Below are positions 1 through 6,852 of a stretch of DNA of 8,857 nucleotides, in pieces. A model generated the notes under the pieces. That model was not told where the DNA came from and made no database searches. It saw nothing but the letters and a program-made list of their open reading frames with translations. How positions within the stretch are numbered: the stretch's first letter is position 1; each line of letters begins with the position of its first letter. The DNA is taken from the NCBI GenBank assembly GCA_020629335.1, contig JAHDDN010000218.1, forward strand, positions 1 through 8,857, in the 5' to 3' direction. Source of the DNA: Chitinophagales bacterium. GTDB taxonomy: Bacteria > Bacteroidota > Bacteroidia > Chitinophagales > UBA2359. A program made the position numbers and the translations under genes.

Positions 1-718
1 CATAAGTTTTTTCCCAGATTAGGTTGCCTAAAGAGTCGGTGAGCATTAGCCAGGGATCATAAGAGGTTTCTGAAGAGTATTGATAGCCTGATAGTAGATA
101 ATTGCCTTCGCTGGTTTGGAGGACATCAAATACACTGGTATCTTCACTATGGGTTTGTTCCCATTCTATTTCTCCTGATGAGTTGAGTTTGATCATATAT
201 GCTTGAGCGGCTTCTACAGTTGGGGCTATGTCTTGTGTAAATCCAGTAATTAAATAGCCACCTTCTTCTGTGTTAATTATATTTACACCACCACTATATA
301 GACCATCATCATACTTATGACTCCAAATTACTTGACCACTTAGGTCAAACTTAATCGCATATATAGCTTTTTCATTTGGGGTATCATCTAATGTTCCTGT
401 ACCGACAACAGCATAATTTCCATCAGCGGTTTTTATAAAACTACTTCCTCTACCCAATAACACATCATCGGCATCGATAGTTAATAATACTAAAGATTGA
501 ATTTCTCCAATATCATTCAACTTACGTAAAGAAAAGCCAAGATTTTCATCTTGAAAAAAACGTCCTAATAAGAAATAGCTCTCCTCAAGCTCTACACTTA
601 AAATACCGCTTACAGAAACGGTATCAGAAAAGTAATTTTTGTTAAAAAATATTTGTTCCTGAGCAGAAACAATATTAAATGTAATAATAAAAATAATTAT
701 AAATGTAAGTTGTTTCAT
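1..718 (-). CDS. Secreted repetitive beta-propeller-like protein, 5' part only
   Basis: The gene starts at an ATG (716-718) and runs open off the left edge, so 239 N-terminal residues are visible and the C-terminus is missing. Residues 1-19 form a signal peptide: a Lys near the start, then a run rich in Ile, Phe and Thr, ending VSA before QE, a signal peptidase I type site. The rest is built of loosely repeated units of about 50-60 residues. Each has a Gly-rich strand such as GGYLITGF or GNYLLSGY, followed by a strand of the type YMIKLNSSGEIEWEQ or LMLTDSLGNLIWEKTY. This pattern is common in Bacteroidota exported proteins predicted to form beta-propellers, many of which end in a T9SS sorting domain; that end is outside the window. 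No catalytic motif is visible and the molecular role is unknown. It lies 79 bases downstream of the large protease gene on the same strand, separated from it by a hairpin. No Shine-Dalgarno is present; the leader is A-rich. Confidence 0.8.
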   Translation of the reverse strand, partial: MKQLTFIIIFIITFNIVSAQEQIFFNKNYFSDTVSVSGILSVELEESYFLLGRFFQDENLGFSLRKLNDIGEIQSLVLLTIDADDVLLGRGSSFIKTADGNYAVVGTGTLDDTPNEKAIYAIKFDLSGQVIWSHKYDDGLYSGGVNIINTEEGGYLITGFTQDIAPTVEAAQAYMIKLNSSGEIEWEQTHSEDTSVFDVLQTSEGNYLLSGYQYSSETSYDPWLMLTDSLGNLIWEKTY

Positions 719-754
719 TTGATTGTTTTTATCATAAAGCGTTTTAATTTTATA

Positions 755-790
755 GAATCCTCAAAGGAAAAAAGTTTCCTTTGAGGATTC
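755..790 (-). terminator. Perfect 16-bp inverted repeat after the protease gene, probable terminator
   Basis: Bases 755-770 and 775-790 are exact reverse complements with a 4-base loop (771-774). On the minus strand the stem begins 7 bases after the TAA of the large protease gene, where an intrinsic terminator is expected. The base after the stem is not a clean T run (TATAAAATTAAAA), so it could instead be a 3'-end-stabilising or attenuating hairpin that lets some transcription pass into the next gene. The stem itself is symmetric and could work on either strand. Confidence 0.7.
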
Positions 791-792
791 AA
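762..792 (-). promoter_or_regulatory. Possible Bacteroidota-type promoter overlapping the hairpin
   Basis: The Bacteroidota housekeeping promoter is roughly TTG, 19-21 bases, then TAnnTTTG. On the minus strand TTG (792-790) is followed by 20 bases and then TTCCTTTG (769-762), one mismatch from the -7 box. It would start transcription about 35-40 bases before the ATG of the left-hand gene. The match is imperfect, lies inside the inverted repeat and is in AT-rich sequence where chance matches are common, so this is only a candidate. Confidence 0.2.
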
Positions 793-797
793 ATAAA

Positions 798-3700
798 TTA
801 GAATTTCACAAACTTTTTGGTGCCGATTAGCGTACCGTCGGTTTGGTATAGTTCACATAGATAAATTCCAGCTTTTAATCTATCGACTGAAATAATGACT
901 GACTCATTAAGCACTTGGGTAAGTAAGCGATTACCCATAAAGTCAGTAATAACAACTTTAGTACCGTTTAAAGATAAATCATTTAAAGGAACTAAGCTAA
1001 TTGACTTAGTAGCAGGATTAGGAAAAACATCAAATACTTGATTTGTCATAGTACCTGATTCTTCTTCTTTATCATCTTCTTTAAAAGTCTTAGGAAAAAC
1101 TTCTAAATAATGGTGGGCCATCACTGCTTGTGCGTAATGATTCACTTGATTAGTAGGAGTTGATTCTGCCTCTCTTCTTAGATAAACCTCTTGCTCATGT
1201 GGCTGTTTGCCTGTTCCTGAAGGAGCTAATACGCCATCTATGATGGTAGAGTATAGATCATAAAAGGCCACATTTTCGTCCTTGTCTAAAGGTAGGGTTT
1301 CTAAACGGGTTTGTGCTTGTTCGTAGTTTTCTTCCTTAACATTCGTTGCTACTAAAACCTTGATGCTTATATCTGTCCCTTCTTCTTCTAAATCTGTTTT
1401 GGCTGCCTCATATTGCTCTCCTTCTACTCTGGTATGTAACAATTTTGTATTGAGCGTACGAACATCTCTTGGATCAGTAGCTTGACCAATCTCCTCCTTG
1501 ATGTCATCTACTTGTACTGATATATCTACTCCATCAATGGCACTTTTGACTTTGGGGTAAGTTTCAATGCAATAAGACGAATCATCAATTATCTCATCAT
1601 AGTTGCATTCTTCTGTTTCTATAATATCATCCGTTGTAGTACCCATATTAATCAATACAGATTGAGTTAAATCAGGGTCAGGGGTGAAGTTTCCATCTGA
1701 ATGCCCTGCATATTTGAAATTATAGTTATCATAATCCATGATATAGCTTGGAAAATCTTCAGTAAGGGCAGTCATGTCTAAATGATAGACTGGATTCACA
1801 CCAAAGAGATTTCGGCGGGCTTTATCAGGCTCATCACCTGCACACTCTCCCTGATCAGCGAGATAACCGCTTACGAAAAGGTCTTGTTGGTTTTGCCCTA
1901 AGAATTCGTTACAATCCAGTTTGATGAGTTGGTTTTGTTGCTCAAAGGAGATGCCTCTTTCAAAATCACCGTTGAAGCGATTTCTTAGGATAGTGGATTC
2001 ATAATCCTCGGTACCACTTGAGGCATTGATATACATCGCAAATACATCATCAGAAATACTACCACTACGTGAGAAGTCATTATCAAATATTTTGAAGGCT
2101 TGAGTACCATCTGTGTAAATACCGTAGACTTTGCTTCCTGAAGTAACAGCAGGTAAATCAGGGAGATTGATAGTATTTTTACTAATGACAGGTAGCAAAC
2201 CACCTGTTAAGGTAATAGCTTGTTCTGTATTATTAAATGAGTTTTCATTTATACTAATTCTTGATTTAACCGATGGACCTGAATAATAGTCTATTCCTTT
2301 ATACAAATTATTAAATTCATTGCCGTAAGTGCCATTATTCGCCTTACCAAAAATAGTGCTTGCATCTGATACAAATGCACCAATAAAATTATTTTCATCA
2401 GTAGGATCTGCATTGTTTTCAAATTTATTTCCATGTATTGGGTGTCTTACATTAGCTTGGATAACTAAGCCTGCATTGTAAATATTATCTAACATTGGGT
2501 TAAGCAAAAAAGGATTATCATTATTACTAATAAAAGAACTATATTCGATTTTATTGATGGTACTTGGGTGATTAAACTTATATATATCTATACCTATTCC
2601 ACAATTGACAAAATCAGTATCATAAGTATGAATAATTCCGCCTAGTTCGACAATAACTGCTGGTCCCCCAAATGTTAAATATCCACACTTAACCCCTATT
2701 CTGGCATTTTCTATTCGACTATTAAATAGCTTTACATAAGCATGATCAATATCAGTACTAATAAGATTCGTCGATGAATTTGGATGAGGAGTATTATTCC
2801 CTTTAGCTAAGATTCCCTCCCATGTTTGTTGTTGATTACAATAACCGCCATTGGTTAGGGTACTATTATTTACTATTAGCTTACCTCCAGATTCTACCAT
2901 AATACCTGCATCATCTCCTTGATCATCTTCAAAGTTTAAGGTCGTATTATCTAAAGTGAGGGTCGCCCCACTTTGTATAGTAAGTGTACCTTTGATGTTG
3001 TAAAACTCATCATCCCATAAAAGGCTTGTACCTGTAATAACTGTTGGATTGGTTTCAGTAAATGAGGTTATGTTAACATCATCAGGCAGTACAAAAGATA
3101 GATTGCTTGTATTGCCATCTACATCTGTAACAGTCACAGAGTAATCTCCAAAACCTACTACCACTTCATTATCAGTATCAGTGATAGGTGAATTGGTGAA
3201 TGGGTCAATCCCTATCCAAGTGTAAGTATATGATGGATCAACTGGGTAGAGTGTTATCAAGTTTACATCACTACAATTTTGAATAACCGCTTCAATAATT
3301 AATTCATGTACACATTCACAAGTTAATGGGTCATAACTATCTTCGGTATTTTCATTATTGTCGTCACAAGCATTTGGTTCAATTTCAATAGTTGTGAATA
3401 CACATTCACAAGTTGTTTCATCATAACTATCTGTTGTATTGCAGTCCCCATCATCACACACAAGAGGTTCTATTTCTGTAAACATACAATCACAATTTTC
3501 TTCGTCATAACTATCTACAGTATTACAGTCGTTGTCATCGCAAATAGGCTCAGTTAAGTCATATTCACACTCACAAGTCGTTGCATTATAAGAATCTGCG
3601 GTATTTATACAGCCATCATCACAGTTCGGCTCCGTCAACACATTTTCACAGGCACAAGTTGCTGCATTATAAGAATCTGCGGTATTTATACAGCCATCAT

Positions 3701-6200
3701 CACAGTTCGGCTCCGTCAACACATTTTCGCAAGCACAGGTGTCCTCATTATAAGAATCGACAGTATTCACACAACCATCATCGCAGCTAAGTGGGTCAAC
3801 TCCACTGTATTCTACAACAAAGGATACAGTATCACTAACACAACCTTCGGCCTCTACTGTTAAAGTATAAATACCTGCGGTGTTAATTGGGACGAGTGTA
3901 TCATTACTTATATCATCACCATCCAAGGTCCAAGTATAATTAGATAATTCAACAGAAGAGCTTCCAAATAAAGTATCAATTTCCCCAGCACAGAATATAG
4001 TATCTGAAGGAGTAATGCTAGCAATAGGAGTAGGGTCCGCATCATCTATGGTTAAGGTGTCTGAATTAGAAACACAGCCATCAACTGTTAATGTAATTAT
4101 ATAATCACCAATTTCTGATAAATCTTCAATTTGGTAACTAGGGTTATTAATATTCACGTCAACAATAGCCCCTCCAATAATTTCTAGTTGATAAACAATT
4201 AAACTGTCTATGTTATTCTCATAGACAATAGTATCACTTGGACCTAACACTTCTATCGAAACCTCATGTCCTTGTGATTCTTGAAAGTTATATCCGTTGT
4301 TGTCAGCAGGATTAATCCCTTGCTGTGATTCGTTCAGTGAAAAGAAGTGGGCTGGACTATAGCTCCATGTAGGAAAATAGTCCTCAATTTCTTCATCTGT
4401 TAGATAAAAATAAGTCGGTTCCACTGTTATTGTGCCACTACTTACACAATTATTGTCTGCTTCAAAAATGGCTGTAAAGGTGGGTTTATTAACATAAACC
4501 AAATATTGTAAGGTATCTGCGCAATGAACTGGGCAATCATTAGCTGGGTCAATAGGATCAAGCGCATTGGTATTGGATGTTGCTATTGCATCAATTATAT
4601 TAAGTCCCTCATTTAATTCCGTACCACTTAAATTAATACTTAGGTCATCAGTATTATAAGGAGGAGAGATACTTACTTCAGATCCTGCAATTCCATTGAC
4701 ATACCAATTAAAATCACATCCATTAGGAAAACCTATTATTTCTTGAATATTTAAGGTGACACTCTCCTCCTCGCACATAACGTGATAGGCATCTTCTGCA
4801 ACAATTCGTGAATGTATGTGAGGGCCATTAAATAGTAATAGTGTGGGTTCTTGACCACATTCATCTTCAATCTCTACCACAAAATAACTATCATCTAACC
4901 AAAAGAAAAGCGTGTCAGCAGTAACTGTCTGATGGGTTTCTTCTAAGGTGTAACCCGCATTTATTAATGCTAAGGTATCACTTATCCCTGTAAGTATATC
5001 ATTATTTGCATTGTATGGCCTTACATAATGATACCAAGTATAATCCGCTAGATAGTCAAGACCATCCACTGTTAAAAAAGCATTTTTACAATAGTTTTCA
5101 TCATCAAAGAATAGCTCATTAGCATCGCCACTTGATACAAAAAGAGTAGGTTCTACTTCATTGGGAATTATATCCAAATCGCCATCACAAATTCTTTGAT
5201 AAAGTTTTGCTCTTTGATCTACTGTAATACATTTTGCATAGGTATTATAAGCCATGATATTATTTGAGGCATTATTACTATTTGGGCCAAAGTGAGGTGT
5301 GTCAGGACAACCATCAGAATCAATCGCTCCAGCTTCTTTATTAAAAACATGACTTAAGCCCAAATTATGACCTAATTCGTGCCTTAGTATTTGCACCGCC
5401 CCTCTTAAAAAATCATTGCCTCCTGATTCATCCGGATCACAATTAGTAAACTTATAAAATAATGCTTCAAAATCAGCAATCATGCTAACTTCTCCTTGTT
5501 GAACAGCTATTCCTGAACCAAGAGTCGGATTTAGAGCATCAGGTTCATTAGTTACTAAATAAACATGTAAATTGCCGTCACCTCCTACTGGATGAGTTGC
5601 AGTCAAATTAATAAAAACATTTTCAAATTCGGCCTCTGTACAGTCATCTGGAATAAAATGATTACCTGTTGAATCTTGTATATAATCTACAGGCATTTTT
5701 TTAAACTCAATGGCGATATCATCTATATAGGGAGAATCAACACCATTTGTAATAGAATTGTCATCGCCATAATAGATCAGACCACCACTGAAGAGAATTG
5801 AGTCGCCCGTAGTATATTCTTGAACTACTTCACTAGGATAAATAGCCTGTAAATCGGCATAGCTTGGCTCAATCGGTTGTAGCTCTCTAAAATCCCTATT
5901 TAATCTCTCAATCACAATATCTAAGAATGTTTCATGATAAATATTACCTTCTTGTAAATTAGTAGTTCCTGCAGCATCTTGTACTACGTGAAATACTATT
6001 CCTATTGTGATTAAGCTGCAAGTATCCGCTATACTACAGGATGAGCTTGAAGCTGAGGGGGGAGGGAGAATAGGAGGTTGACTATCCAAGGTAAAACATT
6101 TAATAGGCGGCAATTCCAAGGACTCTTCTCCAAAAGACTGCCCATAAAGGATTCCACTGAGGAGCATTAGGAGTGGGTAAAATACTAATAGTTTCTTCAT
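798..6200 (-). CDS. Large T9SS-exported M43-type zinc metalloprotease with Cys/Asp repeats and beta-helix
   Basis: An 1800-residue secreted protein, probably a cell-surface or released peptidase. Residues 1-20 are a signal peptide (MKKLL..., cut before QS). A segment around 44-90 (IGIVFHVVQ, later RLNRDFREL) matches the start of M43 pappalysin/cytophagalysin domains. The metzincin site HELGHNLGLSH is at 274-284 (Zn ligands H274, H278, H284; catalytic E275). DGCPDTP follows at 296-302 and the Met-turn at M316 (NNIMAYN). C298 and C324 may form a disulfide. Then come Ig/PKD-like segments (about 340-800), six CDDGxxNTxDSYxxxTCxC repeats (806-963), another PKD-like segment (about 965-1050), a right-handed beta-helix region (about 1069-1445), a charged helical stretch (about 1555-1715) and a T9SS type A sorting domain (about 1722-1800: VFPNPA, then GIYLCELY and KKFVKF). 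The ATG is fixed by the signal peptide; no Shine-Dalgarno is seen. The substrate is unknown. Typical M43 peptidases are much shorter, so most of the mass is accessory. Confidence 0.9.
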   Translation of the reverse strand: MKKLLVFYPLLMLLSGILYGQSFGEESLELPPIKCFTLDSQPPILPPPSASSSSCSIADTCSLITIGIVFHVVQDAAGTTNLQEGNIYHETFLDIVIERLNRDFRELQPIEPSYADLQAIYPSEVVQEYTTGDSILFSGGLIYYGDDNSITNGVDSPYIDDIAIEFKKMPVDYIQDSTGNHFIPDDCTEAEFENVFINLTATHPVGGDGNLHVYLVTNEPDALNPTLGSGIAVQQGEVSMIADFEALFYKFTNCDPDESGGNDFLRGAVQILRHELGHNLGLSHVFNKEAGAIDSDGCPDTPHFGPNSNNASNNIMAYNTYAKCITVDQRAKLYQRICDGDLDIIPNEVEPTLFVSSGDANELFFDDENYCKNAFLTVDGLDYLADYTWYHYVRPYNANNDILTGISDTLALINAGYTLEETHQTVTADTLFFWLDDSYFVVEIEDECGQEPTLLLFNGPHIHSRIVAEDAYHVMCEEESVTLNIQEIIGFPNGCDFNWYVNGIAGSEVSISPPYNTDDLSINLSGTELNEGLNIIDAIATSNTNALDPIDPANDCPVHCADTLQYLVYVNKPTFTAIFEADNNCVSSGTITVEPTYFYLTDEEIEDYFPTWSYSPAHFFSLNESQQGINPADNNGYNFQESQGHEVSIEVLGPSDTIVYENNIDSLIVYQLEIIGGAIVDVNINNPSYQIEDLSEIGDYIITLTVDGCVSNSDTLTIDDADPTPIASITPSDTIFCAGEIDTLFGSSSVELSNYTWTLDGDDISNDTLVPINTAGIYTLTVEAEGCVSDTVSFVVEYSGVDPLSCDDGCVNTVDSYNEDTCACENVLTEPNCDDGCINTADSYNAATCACENVLTEPNCDDGCINTADSYNATTCECEYDLTEPICDDNDCNTVDSYDEENCDCMFTEIEPLVCDDGDCNTTDSYDETTCECVFTTIEIEPNACDDNNENTEDSYDPLTCECVHELIIEAVIQNCSDVNLITLYPVDPSYTYTWIGIDPFTNSPITDTDNEVVVGFGDYSVTVTDVDGNTSNLSFVLPDDVNITSFTETNPTVITGTSLLWDDEFYNIKGTLTIQSGATLTLDNTTLNFEDDQGDDAGIMVESGGKLIVNNSTLTNGGYCNQQQTWEGILAKGNNTPHPNSSTNLISTDIDHAYVKLFNSRIENARIGVKCGYLTFGGPAVIVELGGIIHTYDTDFVNCGIGIDIYKFNHPSTINKIEYSSFISNNDNPFLLNPMLDNIYNAGLVIQANVRHPIHGNKFENNADPTDENNFIGAFVSDASTIFGKANNGTYGNEFNNLYKGIDYYSGPSVKSRISINENSFNNTEQAITLTGGLLPVISKNTINLPDLPAVTSGSKVYGIYTDGTQAFKIFDNDFSRSGSISDDVFAMYINASSGTEDYESTILRNRFNGDFERGISFEQQNQLIKLDCNEFLGQNQQDLFVSGYLADQGECAGDEPDKARRNLFGVNPVYHLDMTALTEDFPSYIMDYDNYNFKYAGHSDGNFTPDPDLTQSVLINMGTTTDDIIETEECNYDEIIDDSSYCIETYPKVKSAIDGVDISVQVDDIKEEIGQATDPRDVRTLNTKLLHTRVEGEQYEAAKTDLEEEGTDISIKVLVATNVKEENYEQAQTRLETLPLDKDENVAFYDLYSTIIDGVLAPSGTGKQPHEQEVYLRREAESTPTNQVNHYAQAVMAHHYLEVFPKTFKEDDKEEESGTMTNQVFDVFPNPATKSISLVPLNDLSLNGTKVVITDFMGNRLLTQVLNESVIISVDRLKAGIYLCELYQTDGTLIGTKKFVKF
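3312..3785 (-). repeat. Six tandem Cys/Asp-rich repeats inside the protease gene
   Basis: Residues 806-963 hold six units of 27-30 residues with consensus CDDGxxNTxDSYxxxTCxC, joined by LTEPN or IEP linkers. Asp, Asn and paired Cys suggest small calcium-binding, disulfide-closed modules. Similar CDDGNxNTxND-Y units occur in many Bacteroidota exported proteins (from memory). Units 1-3 have CDDGC at the start, while units 4 and 5 have CDDxDC and unit 6 has CDDNNEN, losing the second Cys. They probably act as a rigid spacer between the protease and beta-helix parts. Confidence 0.85.
3582..3728 (-). repeat. 66-bp perfect direct repeat, 81-bp period
   Basis: Bases 3582-3647 and 3663-3728 are identical over 66 positions with an 81-bp offset, one 27-residue unit. 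They encode residues 852-873 and 825-846. Identity extends to synonymous positions, unlike the other four units, so this pair was duplicated recently or is kept alike by gene conversion. The frame is preserved. Confidence 0.95.
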
Positions 6201-6450
6201 GTTAGTAATTTTAGAATTAAAAAATACACTTAGATTAGACAGACGGATTCTGTTCAGCTAAATGCTGTTATTTGGATCGGTAAATTTTACTAAATAAGGG
6301 GGAGTTGAAGGCTTTGTTAAACGAATACAACGTACATTGTTGAAATATCAAAATAATAAGTCGATAAATTATATTCTTTTTTTTAAAGTTATTAGTTCTG
6401 AGACATACAGAAAGAAGTGTATTCAAGTTTGGTTATTTGTGTGTTTTTGG
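6201..6450. other. AT-rich upstream region of the protease gene
   Basis: This stretch holds no credible gene. It must carry the protease promoter if that gene is transcribed alone, but I found no convincing TTG plus TAnnTTTG pair on the minus strand. The nearest -7-like boxes each have one mismatch (CAAAATAA at 6349-6356 and TAAAGTTA at 6384-6391 on the plus strand) and lack a spaced -33 element. A 14-bp near-palindrome, ACAACGTACATTGT (6327-6340; one mismatched pair), is centred about 130 bases before the start codon and could be an operator, but nothing else supports that. Confidence 0.5.
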
Positions 6451-6590
6451 CTTAGGGATGGTAGCGGTATGTGGCGTTTATGATGCGACTTACGTAGCTT
6501 AGGTGGACGCAGGCTTGCCACGCAGTGGAAGACAAGTACGCCTTAGCGAAGTAGGAGCGGCATAGCCACATAAGAGCGGACAGCCCGACC
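6451..6590. repeat. GC-rich structured intergenic repeat with long nested hairpin
   Basis: The base composition jumps to about 55% G+C (hand count over 6461-6610). The segment folds as one long imperfect hairpin. TATGTGGC (6468-6475) pairs exactly with GCCACATA (6565-6572); TATGATGC (6479-6486) pairs with GCGGCATA (6557-6564) with one mismatch and one G-T. CTTACGTAGCTTAGG (6489-6503) pairs with CCTTAGCGAAGTAGG (6541-6555) at 11 Watson-Crick plus one G-T of 15. CTTGCCAC (6514-6521) pairs with GTGG (6525-6528) and CAAG (6533-6536). AGCGG flanks the outer stem on both sides (6463-6467 and 6575-6579), with GGGATGGT before it and ACAGCCCGACC after it. From memory, this layout resembles a dispersed Bacteroidota intergenic repeat with AGCGG boxes around a variable stem. 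Its role is unknown: terminator, structured RNA or non-autonomous mobile element. Confidence 0.65.
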
Positions 6591-6603
6591 ATGCGCTTCG
6601 CTT

Positions 6604-6638
6604 AATGGTGAATGCATAATGTGTAATGATGAATGTTT
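6604..6638. repeat. Heptameric tandem repeat AATGNNN, five units
   Basis: AATG recurs at 6604, 6611, 6618, 6625 and 6632, exactly every 7 bases, with variable triplets between (GTG, CAT, TGT, ATG, TTT). It lies between the long hairpin element and the smaller hairpin. The period does not fit a codon repeat, so it is likely non-coding simple sequence that varies by slippage. Confidence 0.75.
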
Positions 6639-6647
6639 TGTTCGTGC

Positions 6648-6671
6648 TGCGCACTCGCATTTACGAGCGCA
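6648..6671. repeat. Small GC-rich imperfect hairpin
   Basis: TGCGCACTCG (6648-6657) pairs with CGAGCGCA (6664-6671) around a 6-base loop, with a two-base bulge in the left arm. It is followed by ATGGGAAGCCCC. There is no T run on either side, so a terminator role is weak; it looks more like a REP-type palindrome in the same repeat cluster. Confidence 0.45.
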
Positions 6672-6719
6672 TGGGAAGCCCCAAATATGTCATAATAAAT
6701 AATTGTTTTTCATCTATTA

Positions 6720-6852
6720 AAAATCTATGGATCATGTGACAACTATAGACCAATAAAAATTTCACAGTGAGCAAAGCGAACGATCTGATATCTGTCAACG
6801 AAGCGGTCTGTCGTCTAAAATCTATGGACTATGACAGTGAGCGCAGCGATCT
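6720..6852. repeat. Degenerate direct repeats with GTGAGC-AGCGA cores
   Basis: AAAATCTATGGA occurs at 6720-6731 and 6817-6828. ACAGTGAGC occurs at 6764-6772 and 6834-6842, each followed by a variant of nnAGCGAnCGATCT. A related core, CAACGAAGCGGTCTGTC, lies at 6796-6812. The copies have diverged by small gaps, so this is a decayed tandem or nested dispersed repeat. Its right end overlaps the stop codon of the receptor gene. Confidence 0.6.

Noticed and set aside
1985..2203. Minus-strand open frame of 72 codons in another frame
   Set aside because: It lies entirely within the beta-helix part of the large protease gene, which has clear protein-level signals.
3582..3728. CRISPR-like repeat spacing
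   Set aside because: The repeats are in frame, have an 81-bp coding period and no unique spacers of equal length; they are protein repeats.
3581..3790. Plus-strand open frame rich in His, Tyr and Ser
   Set aside because: It is the antisense reading of the Cys/Asp repeat array; its repetition comes from that array.
6468..6572. tRNA or other standard RNA gene in the GC-rich intergenic block
   Set aside because: The fold is a single long hairpin without a cloverleaf, T-loop motif or CCA end; it does not match a standard RNA I recognise.
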